DNA of 64,000 nt from Hermodice carunculata (lineage: Eukaryota; Annelida; Polychaeta; Eunicida; Amphinomidae): contig OZ026613.1 in the NCBI GenBank assembly GCA_964020975.1, positions 64,023,211 through 64,087,210 on the forward strand, given 5' to 3'. Under the pieces are notes generated by a model. The model was not told where the DNA came from, ran no database searches, and saw only the letters and a list, made by a program, of their open reading frames with translations. A program made the translations under genes and the position numbers. Positions within the stretch are counted from its first letter, which is position 1. The number at the start of each line of letters is the position of its first letter. This document shows, one piece after another, positions 25,496 to 36,808 of the stretch.

Positions 25496-25794
25496 GTTAG
25501 GAGAAGGTCATGTTGTTTTAATTTCTTTGATCTTCTTCAGTGGGCCCAAAGAACACATATGAAGTTATGCATTTTCGTAAAGGAGACATTATGGAAATAT
25601 GTGTTGTTGTTTATATATATTGTTTTGAAAGATATGTGTACTTAAATACACAATTACAATTTGTTAAAGAGTGTTTTTAATTGAAGCTCCTACACATGTA
25701 ATGCTAAATCAAAAATTTTGATCCCAAGTGAAAGATGTGTATGTGCATGTTGTGCTTCTTCATTTATAGTACATGTATTGAGAGGGGAGATCTA
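25496..25794. other. No gene seen
   Basis: AT-rich unique DNA between the candidate exon and the CCGT-led repeat. Confidence 0.4.
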
Positions 25795-26150
25795 GTAATG
25801 ATGACCGTCCGTCCGTCCGTCCGTCCGTCCCACATTTCTTGCGCGCGATATCTCAAGAACAGATTAAGCTAGGATCATGAATTTTTTACAGTTGGTCACC
25901 CTTATAAGTGTTCATGTCGAGTTCGAAGGAGAGTGACCTTGACCCCATTTCAAGGTCACCAGGGTCATTTATCTCTAAACTTCTTGCGCGCGATATCTTA
26001 AGAACCGGATATGATAGGATGATGAAATTTTCACAGTTGATCACTCTTGTTAGGGTCTACATCGAGTTCGAAGGTGTGTGACCTTGACCTAATTCCAAGG
26101 TCACCAGCGGCAATTCAATTTTCTTTGAATTTGTTGTATGCAATATCTGA
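25795..26150. repeat. CCGT-led gatatctcaagaac tandem repeat
   Basis: A (CCGT)n run at 25805-25830 is followed by two related units of about 140 bp. Each contains 'cttgcgcgcgatatct' (25849 and 25983), 'cgagttcgaagg' and 'gtgaccttgacc' plus 'caaggtcacc'. Long noncoding dispersed repeats of this layout are common in marine invertebrates. It abuts the endonuclease fragment that follows. Confidence 0.75.
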
Positions 26151-26185
26151 AGTAACAAGTGAGCTAGGATTACTTAACCAAACCA

Positions 26186-26632
26186 ACAAAGCATGGCCTC
26201 ACAGTCTATGTCAAATACAACTATGATGCACATACAGAGGAATATTCATTCAGTGCTTCCCAACTACAGATAATGGGTCTTACATTGTTTCCTACCACTG
26301 CAAATCCTTGGCTCCTTATGGTAGTCTACTGCCCTCCACACACACCAGCCAGACAGTTTCTGCCTTTACTTTATGAAGAAATCTCGCACATTCCAGTCCA
26401 CTTTGAACTAATATTGATGGGCGACTTCAACAATCTTTGCCCCAAACCAACCCATCGCAAACTCAAGCAGTGGATATCAAAGCCAACACATAGGCTTGGT
26501 GGTTACCTGGGTCTGATCTTCACAGACGACAATAACAACAGAGTCCTATCTGCTGATGCATTCACGGTGCCATACACAGACCATCACATGACATGGATCA
26601 CACTGCAGAACTTAACAGAGAATCAGAACTAG
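26186..26632 (+). pseudogene. EEP (APE-type) endonuclease fragment of a retroelement
   Basis: A frame open from 26168 to the stop at 26630 reads KHGLTVYVKYNY near its start, then VVYCPPHTPARQFLPLLYEE, ILMGDFNN, PTHRLGGYLGLIFT and YTDHHMTWITL. This is the order seen in exonuclease-endonuclease-phosphatase domains of non-LTR retrotransposons: the YxPP beta strand, GDFN catalytic motif, 'PTH..GG.LDLIFT' and the late (S/T)DH motif. The Asp and Asn of GDFN and the Asp-His of TDHH are kept. Compared with the usual spacing, about ten residues are missing between GDFN and PTHR. The N-terminal quarter and any reverse transcriptase are absent. An endonuclease captured by a Helentron is an alternative source. 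Confidence 0.7.
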
Positions 26633-26760
26633 TAACCTTTGTAAGAAACCGTTATTTTTCTGTTTCATTGACACTATACATTTTTCTTGTTTTCAGATGA
26701 CAACAAATCACATGTAAAATTCCAGCATTCTGCTCATGCCATAATTTTTAGGTTATTTTT

Positions 26761-27430
26761 GTCTCGCCAGCGTTAGCTGTTTGCGAGACTAAGCAGTCAC
26801 TTTCCGGACGTCCGTCCGTCCGTCCGTCCGTCCGTCAGTCCGTCCGTCCGTCCGTCTGTCAACCAAAAACTTCGGAGTGGCATTATTTCACTAACTAGAT
26901 CAGATAGGGCTATCATACTTGGGTGGATGATTGATTGTAATCATCACTAGAGATGTGGGCCATCAATGTTACACTTCATTGATTACTTCATGCTTCATTG
27001 AGCATTGGAGAAAAACTTCGGAGTGGCATTATTTCAGTAACTAGACTACATAGGCCTTTCATATTTGGGTACATGATTTAATGTAATCATCCCTAGAGAC
27101 GAGGGTCATCACTGTCACACTTCATTGATTACTTCATGCATGATTGAGCATTGGAGAAAAACTTCGGAGTGGCATTATTTCAGTAACTACACTACATAGG
27201 CCTTTCATATTTGAGTGGATGATTTATTGTAATCATCCCTAGAGACGAGGGTCATCACTGTCACACTTCATTGATTACTTCATGCTTGATTGAGCATTGG
27301 AGAAAAACTTCGGAGTGGTATTATTGTCTTGCCAGCATAAGCTGTTGGCGAGACTAAGCAGTCACTTTCCAAACATCCGTCCGTCCGTCAACAAAAAACT
27401 TCGGAGTGGCTTGAATTACGCTGGCGAGAC
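26761..27430. mobile_element. 670-bp inverted-repeat element with internal tandem
   Basis: It begins GTCTCGCCAGCGTTAGC and ends with the exact reverse complement of GTCTCGCCAGCGT. A (CCGT)n tract at 26808-26858 follows the left end. The body consists of three tandem units of 145-146 bp, starting at 'aaaaacttcggagtgg' (26865, 27011, 27156 and a partial at 27302). A second, shorter copy of the left end, including its own CCGT tract, is nested at 27326-27395. No coding frame. I could not identify a target duplication. Confidence 0.75.
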
Positions 27431-27934
27431 ATTCATGCCCCGGGGCATGGCTCTGGTTTATTTACTTGAGGATATGTTTACCATGACACCCAGCGTAGAG
27501 GTACAGTTGACGTATCGTCCCCATTTAAGCACAATATCAGAAACATGCCAGTATGTACCTGCCAAATATACAGTTATCTTTGTTTTAAAATTATGTGGGC
27601 GGGAGATATGGACAGCGTCAGCGTCAACTTGTGTAGAATTAATTTTGCACAAAAGTAGGACAGGCCATGTTCATTTCAAGGTTATGTTGGTAGCCTAGAT
27701 GGTTTACTTCACCATGACTTTTTGTAGTTTCCCTGTGCAAAAAAGCAAGACAGGCCAGTCATACTAAATTGATGTCTTGTGTATGCTTAAAACACAGGAA
27801 AAAACAAGTAAAGGAGAAAAAAGGCAAGTAAAAAATTGATAGATGAGAATTATTGTCATTGTACTTGCATGTCTCCTCCAAGTCTTGTGTCTTTTATTTC
27901 CCAAGAGAGGATGCATCAAGACATAGCATAATGA
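27431..27934. other. No gene seen
   Basis: Open frames cross the element border and have no domain. A 'gccccggggc' palindrome lies at 27438-27447. Confidence 0.4.
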
Positions 27935-27936
27935 TA

Positions 27937-28115
27937 CAGTAGTCCCTCCTTTGAGAGACTACTCCCTCGAGAGACTACCCACCTTTTAAGATCACATTCA
28001 TCAGGTCTCTAGTCTTATCTTTTCTGTTATTTTACCTCCAGTGAGAGACCACCTGATTTTTTTGTGACCACTTTTACACCTTCCATAAGGATGGTTCTCA
28101 AAACAGGAAATATTG
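27937..28115. mobile_element. TA-flanked MITE
   Basis: The left end is CAGTAGTCCCTCCTTTGAGA after TA. The right end reads as the reverse complement of CAATATTTCCTGTTTTGAGA before TA (28116-28117). 'gagagactac' and 'gagagaccacc' occur inside. Right end diverged. Confidence 0.6.
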
Positions 28116-28157
28116 TACTACATTTTGGTGTTTGTACAGAAGTGGGTTTTTTTTTTT

Positions 28158-28845
28158 AAACTCAGCTGACTTGTCAGTCAGCTGAGCTTTAAGGAGGCTT
28201 TATCAATTGTCATCTGTCAGCGGTTCACAATTAAATTTTTTTACTTCGTCAAAACCATTAGCTAGATCCTCTTCAAACTTGGTGTGGATGCGCTGTACCT
28301 GTGTGTCTACCAAATTTGTAAATGGTCACTCACCAGTGATTTTTGGATTTTTTCATGAATTTATCGGTCCTCTTTTTGGAAAAATCTTTGAAAAAAATCT
28401 CCAAATACCACTTTGCCAATTGTCTTGAAATTGCATAGAGACACTTCTGGGGACCCCAAGAACTTGACTTTTTCAAGAGGTGGCACTGTGACTTTTTTTC
28501 TAATTTTTTTGAATGAATTTTTGTGTATTTTCACCATTTTCTACTCCTTCAAAACTGTGACTCACATTGTTCTAACACTTAGTGGAAATCTAGCTTGTGG
28601 GGAGGGGGGTAAACAAATATGGTCACTAGGTAGCGATACTCTGGATTGCTGATTTTTAATGCATTATTCACTTCTGGTGCCTATTGGTTAATGCATGCAT
28701 TCCTACATGTACATGTATTGATAACCATGGAAGTCAATGGGTATTGTTCCAGCCTCATTTCCAATTAAAGGTGGGCCTACTTCACTTTGCTCTGTTCATC
28801 ATAGGTAAGCTGAGCATGGGCTGATCAGAGCCCTCTTGCATTTTT
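28158..28845. repeat. Single copy of the 610-bp repeat family
   Basis: It starts 'actcagctgacttgtcagtc' and ends around 'gctgagcatgggctgatcag'. The middle has 'ctcttcaaacttggtgtgga', 'gtgatttttggattttt' and 'ggcactgtgactttttttct', matching in order the tandem array at 5860-7310. Noncoding. The termini suggest the natural borders of the unit. Confidence 0.65.
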
Positions 28846-29232
28846 GGGGGGTGGGGGTGAGTATGGCACAAGGATTTCCTGCAGATTTACTTTGTGCATA
28901 GCTCTCAATCAGTGCTCTAGCATCAGCTCCAGGATCAGGGGAACCTGTACATTAGTCTTGACACTGGGCTTATTAATTCTAGCCAGTGAGTTCTTGCATG
29001 GCTTGGGGGGGGGGGGGGGGGGGAGAAATGAAAAATGTGTTGATGACTAGCTAAAGGTAATTGTATGTGGAAGAAGACAAGACCTTCGATCAACAACTTC
29101 ACATTAATGGCAAAAAAAGCAAGTATTGTCATCAATTTTCTCTTTTTTTCCCACAAAGCATGAAGACTGTCAAGTGAAGCTGATTCTGAAGGAAGAAAAT
29201 TAAAGATACACAGACTTCTCAGAACTTCTATC
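28846..29232. other. No gene seen; G-run
   Basis: Contains a G-run at about 29005-29022. Confidence 0.5.
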
Positions 29233-29467
29233 TCAACCCTTTCCCACTTGAATAGGCTAAAACTGGCTGGTGGTCAAATGTCACCTGCTTCAATGTTTTA
29301 CCCTATTTGAGCAGCAATGAATAACAATTTGGAGAATTGTAGATGAGACCTGTCAAGGTAACATAACCCAGGTCAACAGGTTTCTTTGGCATGGATTGGC
29401 ACTTAGTCCCCAGCTCATGTCAAGGAAAGCTGTTGACTCGGTCATATTTCAAAGGGAAAAAGGTTAA
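29233..29467 (-). mobile_element. piggyBac-type MITE
   Basis: The left border 'TCAACCCTTTCCCACTTGAA' (TTAA changed to TCAA) and the right border 'aaagggaaaaaggttaa' give matching inverted ends. The interior 'ggtcaaatgtcacctgcttc' and the 'ctcatgtcaaggaaagctgt' arm match the copies at 38299 and 60354. Confidence 0.75.
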
Positions 29468-29550
29468 GGTCATGTCCAACCTGGAAAAGTGACTTCACTT
29501 TTAAGCCAAATATCACAGAAACAGGCAGCCATGACATAATAAACATATAC

Positions 29551-29660
29551 AGTAGTACTTGTTTTGAATGACCACCCCTAGTGGAGACCGAAGAGTAATC
29601 ATATAAAGCAGGTGGTCACTCATGGAAGAGATCAAACATGCACCATCCCAGTTTATTAGT
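29551..29660. mobile_element. Partial TA-flanked MITE
   Basis: Left end 'tacagtagtacttgttttga' followed by 'atgaccacccctagtggaga' and 'gcaggtggtcact', as in 31891-32034. The right end is not found. Confidence 0.45.
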
Positions 29661-30530
29661 CAACCATGTCAATAGAACAACTCATGGAGGATTTTCCATT
29701 TGCCACCGTGATTGCGCCCATCGCCTCATCATTATTGACCATGTGCACTTTGAAAAGGAACCATAATGTTTAAAGTTACATATCTGTAAATCTTTATTCC
29801 AATAAAGAGTGACAAAGAACTCTTGATGTGGAGTTAACAGTAGCGAAGAAAATACGTGCTGGTATTTTTGTTCCACATTTCCGTTACTGCCATGTATTTC
29901 CTGGGTGTACAGCCTTTGATAGTGACAGAAACAGCTTGAACAGTCATAAATTATTTTGATTACATTACATGTACTTACTGTCTCATTCGGTGTAGCTTAA
30001 TTCACTGTTACTCATTATTTATTGATAAATATTGACCCAGCATTTACAATTTGTGACCGTCCTTTGTTGGGCACTATCTTGACCTCATTATGAATATTCA
30101 TAAAAAATATGCCAATCATTGGGCAATCTCTGTTAGTTTCGATAGCTTTCTATTGACCAAGCCACACGTTGAAATTTTGCACTTGCATGTCTTTGTTACC
30201 TAGCAAAAGTTTTCCAAGTTCTTTTCACATATTACAGTGCAACAAGATTCAGAGTTTGAATTGGGAATAGAAATGTTTGCATGCCTAACCCTAGTCAATT
30301 CTAAATTATTATAAAAAATTCTAAATTATCGGCAGGGTCTGAAAAAAGTTAATTCAAGTTAAGCTGTTTGCAGAACTTGACCAGCATCAATTGTCAGCAT
30401 CTCAGACAAGAAATTTTGCAGCTTGATTGTTTTGATTGCCACTCAGATCAATTTCAAAGGGGATTAAAGAGGTGAATAAGCTTCTTGCCTGTTTGCATGT
30501 GTAATTAATGACTGATTAACTACCTTTTTA

Positions 30531-31780
30531 GGCCCATGATTTTACCACATTTTAAAAAATACATTTTCCGCCCACACTAAACAAAAAATTCTGTGTTTTA
30601 CCGCATTACGAAATTTGCTTGTTTCCGCCTTTTACCGCATCAATAAATACCATAAAAAAGCTTGCTAACAAACTTGCTAACTGTGGCTGAGCACTGTGAA
30701 GCCCTGAGAAATTTTGCTGCAGCCTTTGACAATGCGCTAAAAAAATTCAAGGTTCACTGGCCCAATCATCCAGCCCGCGATACATACAAAGCATGCCGCA
30801 TCTTCGAGCCACGACACGTGGCTTCACTGACAAGAGATATTCAGTCATACAAAGCTATTCCCGCCTTTGCCACACCTTCCCTTGAGATTATCAGGGAATG
30901 GTCGGTCTACAGAAATATGCCGCGAGATGAGCTACAGTTTGCTGAACCAATCAGAGCCAAGGAAGCGGTTGGCGTCACCATGGAGACAGACAATGACTGA
31001 TGGACAACCTCAGCATGCAAATGACTGCCAATGTATTGCCACGTGCTGGCAAGCTCAGGCAGTGCGCGTGCCCATTATAACGGGCCTTGGCCATGAAGTA
31101 TATCTATTTTCCTGGTCGTCAGTGGAAGTGGAGCGGAGCTTCAGTGCATATAGGAATGTTTTTGAAGAGAAGAGACGAACTTAACAGATAAAAACACGCG
31201 TGATCTGGTCATGCTTTACTTCAATGGAGATGTAGAGGGTAGATTTGCCGGGTATTGACATCTCCATGCATTGAAGCTCTGCTAGGACTCGGTGATCGTG
31301 AAACACGGACAAATTCAATTTTTCAGATTTTTTTTTCCGGACACCACTAAATTGTTGACATGCATATATAAACCAGTTAATATTAAGAGTTTAGCCTGTG
31401 ACTTTGAGAGCCCGGAGGCTGTGTTTTTTTTTCTCGATCTTCATTCGTGCATCACTTGACATTATACTAGCCTATAATTTGTATTATTATCTGCATAATA
31501 TTGTTACTTGTATCGTACTCTACAGGACGGCACATCTACCGCCATGTATATTGCCATACAAATTATTATGCAGAGCACTTGGTACATCATTGGTACAACA
31601 TAACACTTTCCTGGTTAACTGGTTATTGACCTCATGCAATGGTTCTCTATGTTTTAAACATGAATAAAAATGATTTTTTTTGTGAATCCGCCAGAATCTG
31701 CTAGCTTTTTGTAATTCCACAATTCTTTTTCTCCGCAAAAACGGCTGCATTTCTGCCCATGCGGAAAAATTATGGGCGTG
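30531..31780 (+). mobile_element. Decayed hAT DNA transposon with terminal repeats
   Basis: The left end contains CCCATGATTTTACCACAT. The right end, read in reverse complement, contains CCCATAATTTTTCCGCAT, giving 15 of 18 matches. Flanking 8-mers 'ccttttta' (30523-30530) and 'ccttttaa' (31781-31788) agree at 7 of 8 positions, the 8-bp target duplication expected of hAT. Inside lies a hAT transposase C-terminal region. At 1.25 kb the element lacks the N-terminal two thirds of a usual hAT transposase, so it is an internally deleted derivative. The outermost 2-3 bases of the left end appear lost. Confidence 0.7.
30662..31252 (+). pseudogene. hAT transposase C-terminal fragment
   Basis: The first frame (30662-31000) has features of the alpha-helical C-terminal part: 'HWPNHPARDTYKACRIFEPR', then a 'DIQSYKAI' and 'REWSVYRNMP' region. 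A second frame (to 31183) gives WQAQAVRVPIITGLGHEVYL and then VEVERSFSAYRNVFEEKRR, the hallmark ERSFS..r.....kR segment of the hAT dimerisation domain. A third frame continues TDKNTRDLVMLYFNGDVEG, the expected last helix and 'YFNG' close. Two frame changes, one near 31000-31040 and one base missing near 31183, make this a pseudogene. The order of motifs resembles CGGBP1-like hAT proteins. The BED finger and the catalytic DDE region are not present. Confidence 0.8.
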
Positions 31781-31890
31781 CCTTTTAAGGTCCAAGTAGA
31801 CAAATGTATGCAAGACTGTGAGCACAAAGCTTAGCATTGCATCATGCAGCTGGATCAACACACAAGAACAGCCAACTTGTTATAAATGAT

Positions 31891-32034
31891 AGTGGTCATT
31901 TGAAGCTATTTTATGCAGTCGTTGGTCACATTTAGCAGGTGGTTGCTTATTAGAAGTAAATTATTCAGGATACTTGTTTTTGCTTGAGCCAGGTGGTTAC
32001 TCTTTAGAAGGGTCATTCAAAGCGGGGATTACTG
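31891..32034. mobile_element. TA-flanked MITE
   Basis: Left 'tagtggtcatttgaagct'; right reverse complement CAGTAATCCCCGCTTTGAAT. Interior 'gcaggtggttgcttatt' and 'ccaggtggttactctt' match the partial copy at 29551. Confidence 0.6.
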
Positions 32035-32035
32035 T

Positions 32036-33044
32036 ACACTCCATTGACAGTACATTTTGCAGAATGTGGCTGAACCCAAAATTCATAGTTGTTGTATTAA
32101 CATAAAGTCTTTCGGGTAAAAAAGTGGTTTTTGTAATTTTGGATATTTCTCAAAATATGTTCAACAGAAAATGGTCAAATTTGTGATGTTATAATCTCAA
32201 CACATTTATTGACAAAACCATTAATTGGACTTTCATAACTGTATCTGTTAGTTTACAATGAGGATACAAAATTTGGAAAATGATTGTTTTTGTGAACTTG
32301 ATATAGTTTGTTTGACTCTCCATTTTTGATACACATACAAAAAAGAACTGATCATTTGTTAGAAAATCCCTGATACAGTTTTGCTCAAGAGAGTGTTTAG
32401 AGTAAATCAGTTTTTATTTGATGAAAATCAGAGAATTCTTTGTAGAGAAATATTCATGTGAAATGGACATATTAGAGCAGACACCTATTGTCAGTGATCA
32501 AGATCCAAAGGTGGATGTGGTCCCGTGACTACCATGTTAACATCAAAAAGTATTTTGCTACTTTCTTAGATTGTATTTGGGATAGAACTTCTAAATTTGG
32601 ACATATGATAAACAACATATACATGTATATATGTCTACCAAAATATCCTCAAATCTAAAAATGAACAAAATATCCAAAATCGGTTGAATATTGCCTTAAA
32701 ATACATCCTGTGTGAAAAAGATAGTTATGTATGTGCATTTTGAATAATGATCGGTCTCACTTTGAAAGTACAGGTTGTGTGAGAAATGTGAGTTTGGGTG
32801 TGTTTGGAGGTGTTGGTTTAAGAAAAAGACACCACTGTCGTGATGAGCTAGATGTGTCATCCTAGTCCAACAAAGATGCTGGTAAAATAGCAGATTGGCT
32901 TCATTTTCTTTGGGTGGAGTAGCCTGAAGCCTGTGTGGCAGACTTCACAGCTGACCTGCATAGGATATCAATCAATATTTGCAACATGTAGGCAAGTGGG
33001 CATTGTGACCAGCTATTTATGGTACCTTTATATGCATAGATATA
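32036..33044. other. No gene seen
   Basis: AT-rich unique DNA. Confidence 0.45.
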
Positions 33045-33206
33045 CAGTTTTCCCTGTCGCCAGAGACCATCCCCACTCCAACAAAAAAAAAAAGCAGTCT
33101 TAAAAGACAGGTGGTCTTTTGGCACAGGTGGATAAACGGGCAATATAAGGCTGGAGAATCAATAAAGTATTCCCTGCTGATAGGGGTCTTTGTGATGAGG
33201 CTGCTG
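33045..33206. mobile_element. TA-flanked MITE, diverged
   Basis: Left CAGTTTTCCCTGTCGCCAGA; right reverse complement CAGCAGCCTCATCACAAAGA. Interior 'aaaagacaggtggtctttt' is a family word. Confidence 0.45.
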
Positions 33207-33439
33207 TTACAGCATGTCATGATGCTATTCCATATATGGCTTCTCGTGTATATTTTTTGTTTCTGTATGCTATTGTAATCATTCTGAGCTAATGGTATAT
33301 TTTCGTTCCCCATAATAACCTAATTGACAGAATAACTCTGACCTGTTTTGCCAAGGCTCTGACCCAGTGACACCCATTGCTTGTGTGGCTGAAAGGTTGC
33401 GTGCACATCCCATCTCTTAATAGTGTTTAATCCTATAAT

Positions 33440-33640
33440 GGCAGAGGACATTGGTTTGGTTGGACGCAGAGTCAATTTGCGCTAAACTCGGACGCAGGAG
33501 AAGCAAGACAGTGCGGAGCTCATGGCCTTGTCCAATCAGCACCACTTAATGGTGCCCACAAATAATTACCCATATCCACGGGGAAATGAAATGATCTTTC
33601 GCAGACAGCTCTGGCCTTCCGCGTCCCTATTGTGCCATTT
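33440..33640. promoter_or_regulatory. Candidate conserved noncoding element
   Basis: More GC- and CpG-balanced than its surroundings. It contains 'caatttgcgctaaactc', 'gtccaatcagcaccac' (CCAAT-type), 'aataattacccatatccac' and 'gaaatgatctttcgcag'. It is not repeated in the window and has no open frame with a known domain. The call rests on texture and site density only. Confidence 0.25.
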
Positions 33641-34171
33641 CCCTCTAGACACTCTCAAGATACTTTTCCTGTGTCCAGCTGTGTATTAACTCTGAATGGT
33701 TCCAACACAGGCAGTGAGAATGCCATTTTGCAAAGGGTATACCTGTCTGTTGCAATTAGCTCTGGCTTTATATATCAAGTTTTCTTGATTGACAAAGCTT
33801 TTACTTCTGCCCTCTTACTCTCTGGGGCTGGTCTGCCATCAGGGTCCCACCAGATTTTGGTAAACATGGTAGAATGGTGTATCGTGAAAATGGATCTGTT
33901 CCAGAAAGGTGCAAAATTTACAGTTGATGCTGAGATAAGTCATTGTTTTTGGACTGACATGTTATTTGTAGACAAAACTTTTGAAAGCATGAATGGAAAT
34001 TTTTCACAGATGGCATTTTCTTCATCATATTTGGTAGCCAGTGCAGTTAAGGTTGTAAGTTCTGCACCTACATCATTAGCCCTGCATTACTCTCAGTTGA
34101 TGTGCCCTGGCGGATAATGGTCACAAAAACTGACCACCTATATACCGGAAAGATTACCCCCTGCAAAGTGC
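33641..34171. other. No gene seen
   Basis: A 161-codon open frame (33632-34117 +) is serine-rich with no recognisable domain; it is treated as chance. Confidence 0.35.
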
Positions 34172-34392
34172 ACTGCTTTTCCCTGCTCAAATCACCCGAA
34201 AGTGTAAAATATTATCTGGTTCAATGTTTTGCGTTCATATCTCCTGAATGAAAAACATTTTGAATGAGAAGTTCAGATCAGACCTACCACAACAGCAGAC
34301 CCCATTGCAACAGTTTCCTTTGGTGGGTTGGGTTCTTTTCATCCAATCCACACTACAGAAATCGGTCTTGTTCAATATCCGAAAAGGGTTAT
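34172..34392 (-). mobile_element. piggyBac-type MITE, strongly decayed
   Basis: Left 'cttttccctgctcaaatca', interior 'atctggttcaatgttttg', 'gaatgagaagttcagatcag' and 'ccattgcaacagtttccttt', right 'gaaaagggttat'. The order equals that of the copies at 23749 and 38299, but neither TTAA is intact. Confidence 0.45.
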
Positions 34393-35945
34393 CATGTCAG
34401 GCGTTTTCAGGCTTTCGATAGAGCAGAATAGGTTACACAGTTGATTTTGAAACCAAACTGTAGACATGTACTTTAGAAACTAGCAGTGATACTTTTTACT
34501 ATATCTTAGAGAGGATCAGTCAATATTGTTGATAAAATATACCTAATACTGCTGTTGTATATACTAACATACCAGCACCTTACTAGGAAGTATCATAGCA
34601 AATGCGCTCTATTGACCAACCTTTGTCCAGGGCATGTGCAGAAGATCTCTTGAGCAAATGTCATGTTTGGAGAAGATCTTCCATTTGTCAAATTCAGTTA
34701 CTAGGAAGTAACAATGTTCTCTGCAGCTTCCTGGGAAGGCAGGGCAACTTTCATCCCAAAGGGCACTTTTAAACTGGGAAAGCAACAAAAAAGGCCACTC
34801 AAAAGTGGCAATTAAAAAAAGCCAGTACACGTACATGTTTCCAGTGCAAAAACTCATGTTTAACTATTTCCAAGCTTATTTATGAGTAAAGGGTGTATAG
34901 ACAGCTTTATTCTTGTCAATTGTTATACTATATTTTCAATTTCCTGTACCAATAGGAGACAAGTATCCAATATCATATGATATGAGTAATTGAAAAAGGG
35001 CAGGGAGCCAAAGAAAAAAAAGCAGGGAGGAAATGAAAAGGGCAGTGCAAATCTCCCTTCTATTTTGAGCTGCAGACAACATGGACTAAAGGTGCCTTGA
35101 ATGTGATACATTCATAATAACATAACAGTGGTCTTGTCAGGTATAAGTAATAGTGGAGAGACTGTGATTATCCTGCTAGTAGATGGTGGCATTTTCATTT
35201 GTGCTCATGACGGTGATTACACAAAGATGGGACATCAGTTCATTTCATACTTGTGACAGTTTTCCATGTAATCAGCTGGGGTTACATGCCAATCACATGT
35301 CATCATAAGTGAAGCGGTATAGGAGTTGATATGTCAATAACACCTGCACTGCTTTTCTTGTCAAGATTGTTGTGTTGCATATACATATATAACCGATTTA
35401 GATATGTTCACCATATGTGTTTTTCAGAAGCAGGCCTTTACTTGTCTGATATTAAGGACTTGATCACGTTCATGAAAATCGTTACTGATGTTTTTAAAAC
35501 CATCTGTTGTAGGTGAAAGGTTAAGGATATACCTGTGGCACATAGACCGTGCAGATCAGCTATAGGCAGTCAGACTGATCTTCTGGTGCTGTGGTAAGTT
35601 CAATTGCGCGGGTCTCCTTAGAATAGCTCTGTATGTTCCATATTAGTATCGTGCTTCCTCTTTGTAATGCCCTCATGACAACGTAGATTCTGGTGTAACA
35701 GTTATACCAGAACATATTAGATCCCTTGGCTTGGCTCTTACTGAAGCACTCTTCCTTTTATTTCCATGTTGAATGTCCCCATGTTATAAAACAGTTCTGC
35801 TATAGCATTGTTTAATCCATGGACCCTTGCAGGCCACCCTCAAATAATTGTTGGTTTGCCATAACCCTACTGATCCAATGAATGTACTGCATACTGCATT
35901 TTTTTTATCCAAGAAATTAATTCCTCTTTATTCCATATTACTATA
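34393..35945. other. No gene seen
   Basis: Unique AT-rich DNA. Confidence 0.45.
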
Positions 35946-36180
35946 TTTTCAAGGGTCCGCTCCATGGGAGGACCTTTTTTGTTTTCGGATTGTCCGTCCC
36001 TCCATCCACATGTCAGTACAGATGTGCAGATTCTTGTAACTGCGATATCTACAGAATGCCCCTATGTATTTTGCTCAAATTTGACAATATGCTTACCTCA
36101 CATGGTAAGATTTTGGTGTCACCATGACCTAATTTGAGCAAATGGTGGACCCTTCAGTTGATGCTTGTGTTGAAGGTATG
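35946..36180. repeat. gtccgtcc-led dispersed repeat
   Basis: 'ggattgtccgtccctccatc' followed by 'aactgcgatatctacagaat', then 'tttgctcaaatttgacaata'. This is the plan of the repeats at 25795 and 60600. Noncoding. Confidence 0.55.
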
Positions 36181-36605
36181 CCTAGTTTATTTTAGAAATT
36201 TTTTAGGGGATTTTGACCTGACAAAGAAAATCCCTACCGACCTACTGCAAAAAAGAAAATGTTGGTGTTACTGCAACCCAATAAGGTGCGTGTAGGTATA
36301 TATATTGTAGATAGAAATGGAAGCATATTCGTGTGGATACAGGCTGCATGGCTAGCAACAGATGTTTCAGTGAGCAGTACAAGAAAGTTGGGAAGAATGT
36401 TGTAATGGAAATTTTTTTAAAAGATACTCACTATTTATTTCATTTGGAGAATCCAGAAAGGAAAGCAGCAGACAGTCATATTCATATATTAATGATTTTG
36501 GGACAACAACAAAAAAAATTCGGAGTCTGAAATTAAGGTGGTTAGACTACATGCAGTACGGGAGGCAACACATAGTGTGATAGGTTAGGGGTTACTGACG
36601 ATGTA

Positions 36606-36806
36606 CAGCAAACCTATACATTATTTCATGGCAGTACCTCTTATATCTGGCCATCCTCTCTGCCACAAAAAAAAGTGGCCACATACAGCAGGTGTCCTGT
36701 CTTGACAGGTAAATTAACAAACAAATTGACTCGTGGGGCCAGAAAATGTGGCTACAAAGAGCAAGTAATGTCTCACCACAGTGGCAGCACGCAGCAGGTG
36801 CCACTG
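36606..36806. mobile_element. TA-flanked MITE, diverged
   Basis: Right reverse complement CAGTGGCACCTGCTGCGTGC before TA (36807-36808). The left end begins CAGCAAACCTATAC after TA. Interior 'gtggccacatacagcaggtg' and 'cctgtcttgacaggt' are family-like. Confidence 0.45.
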
Positions 36807-36808
36807 TA

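Noticed and set aside
33632-34117. 161-codon open frame, plus strand
   Set aside because: No domain, no homologue that I recognise, and the start lies inside a unique noncoding-looking patch; the length is compatible with chance in 64 kb.
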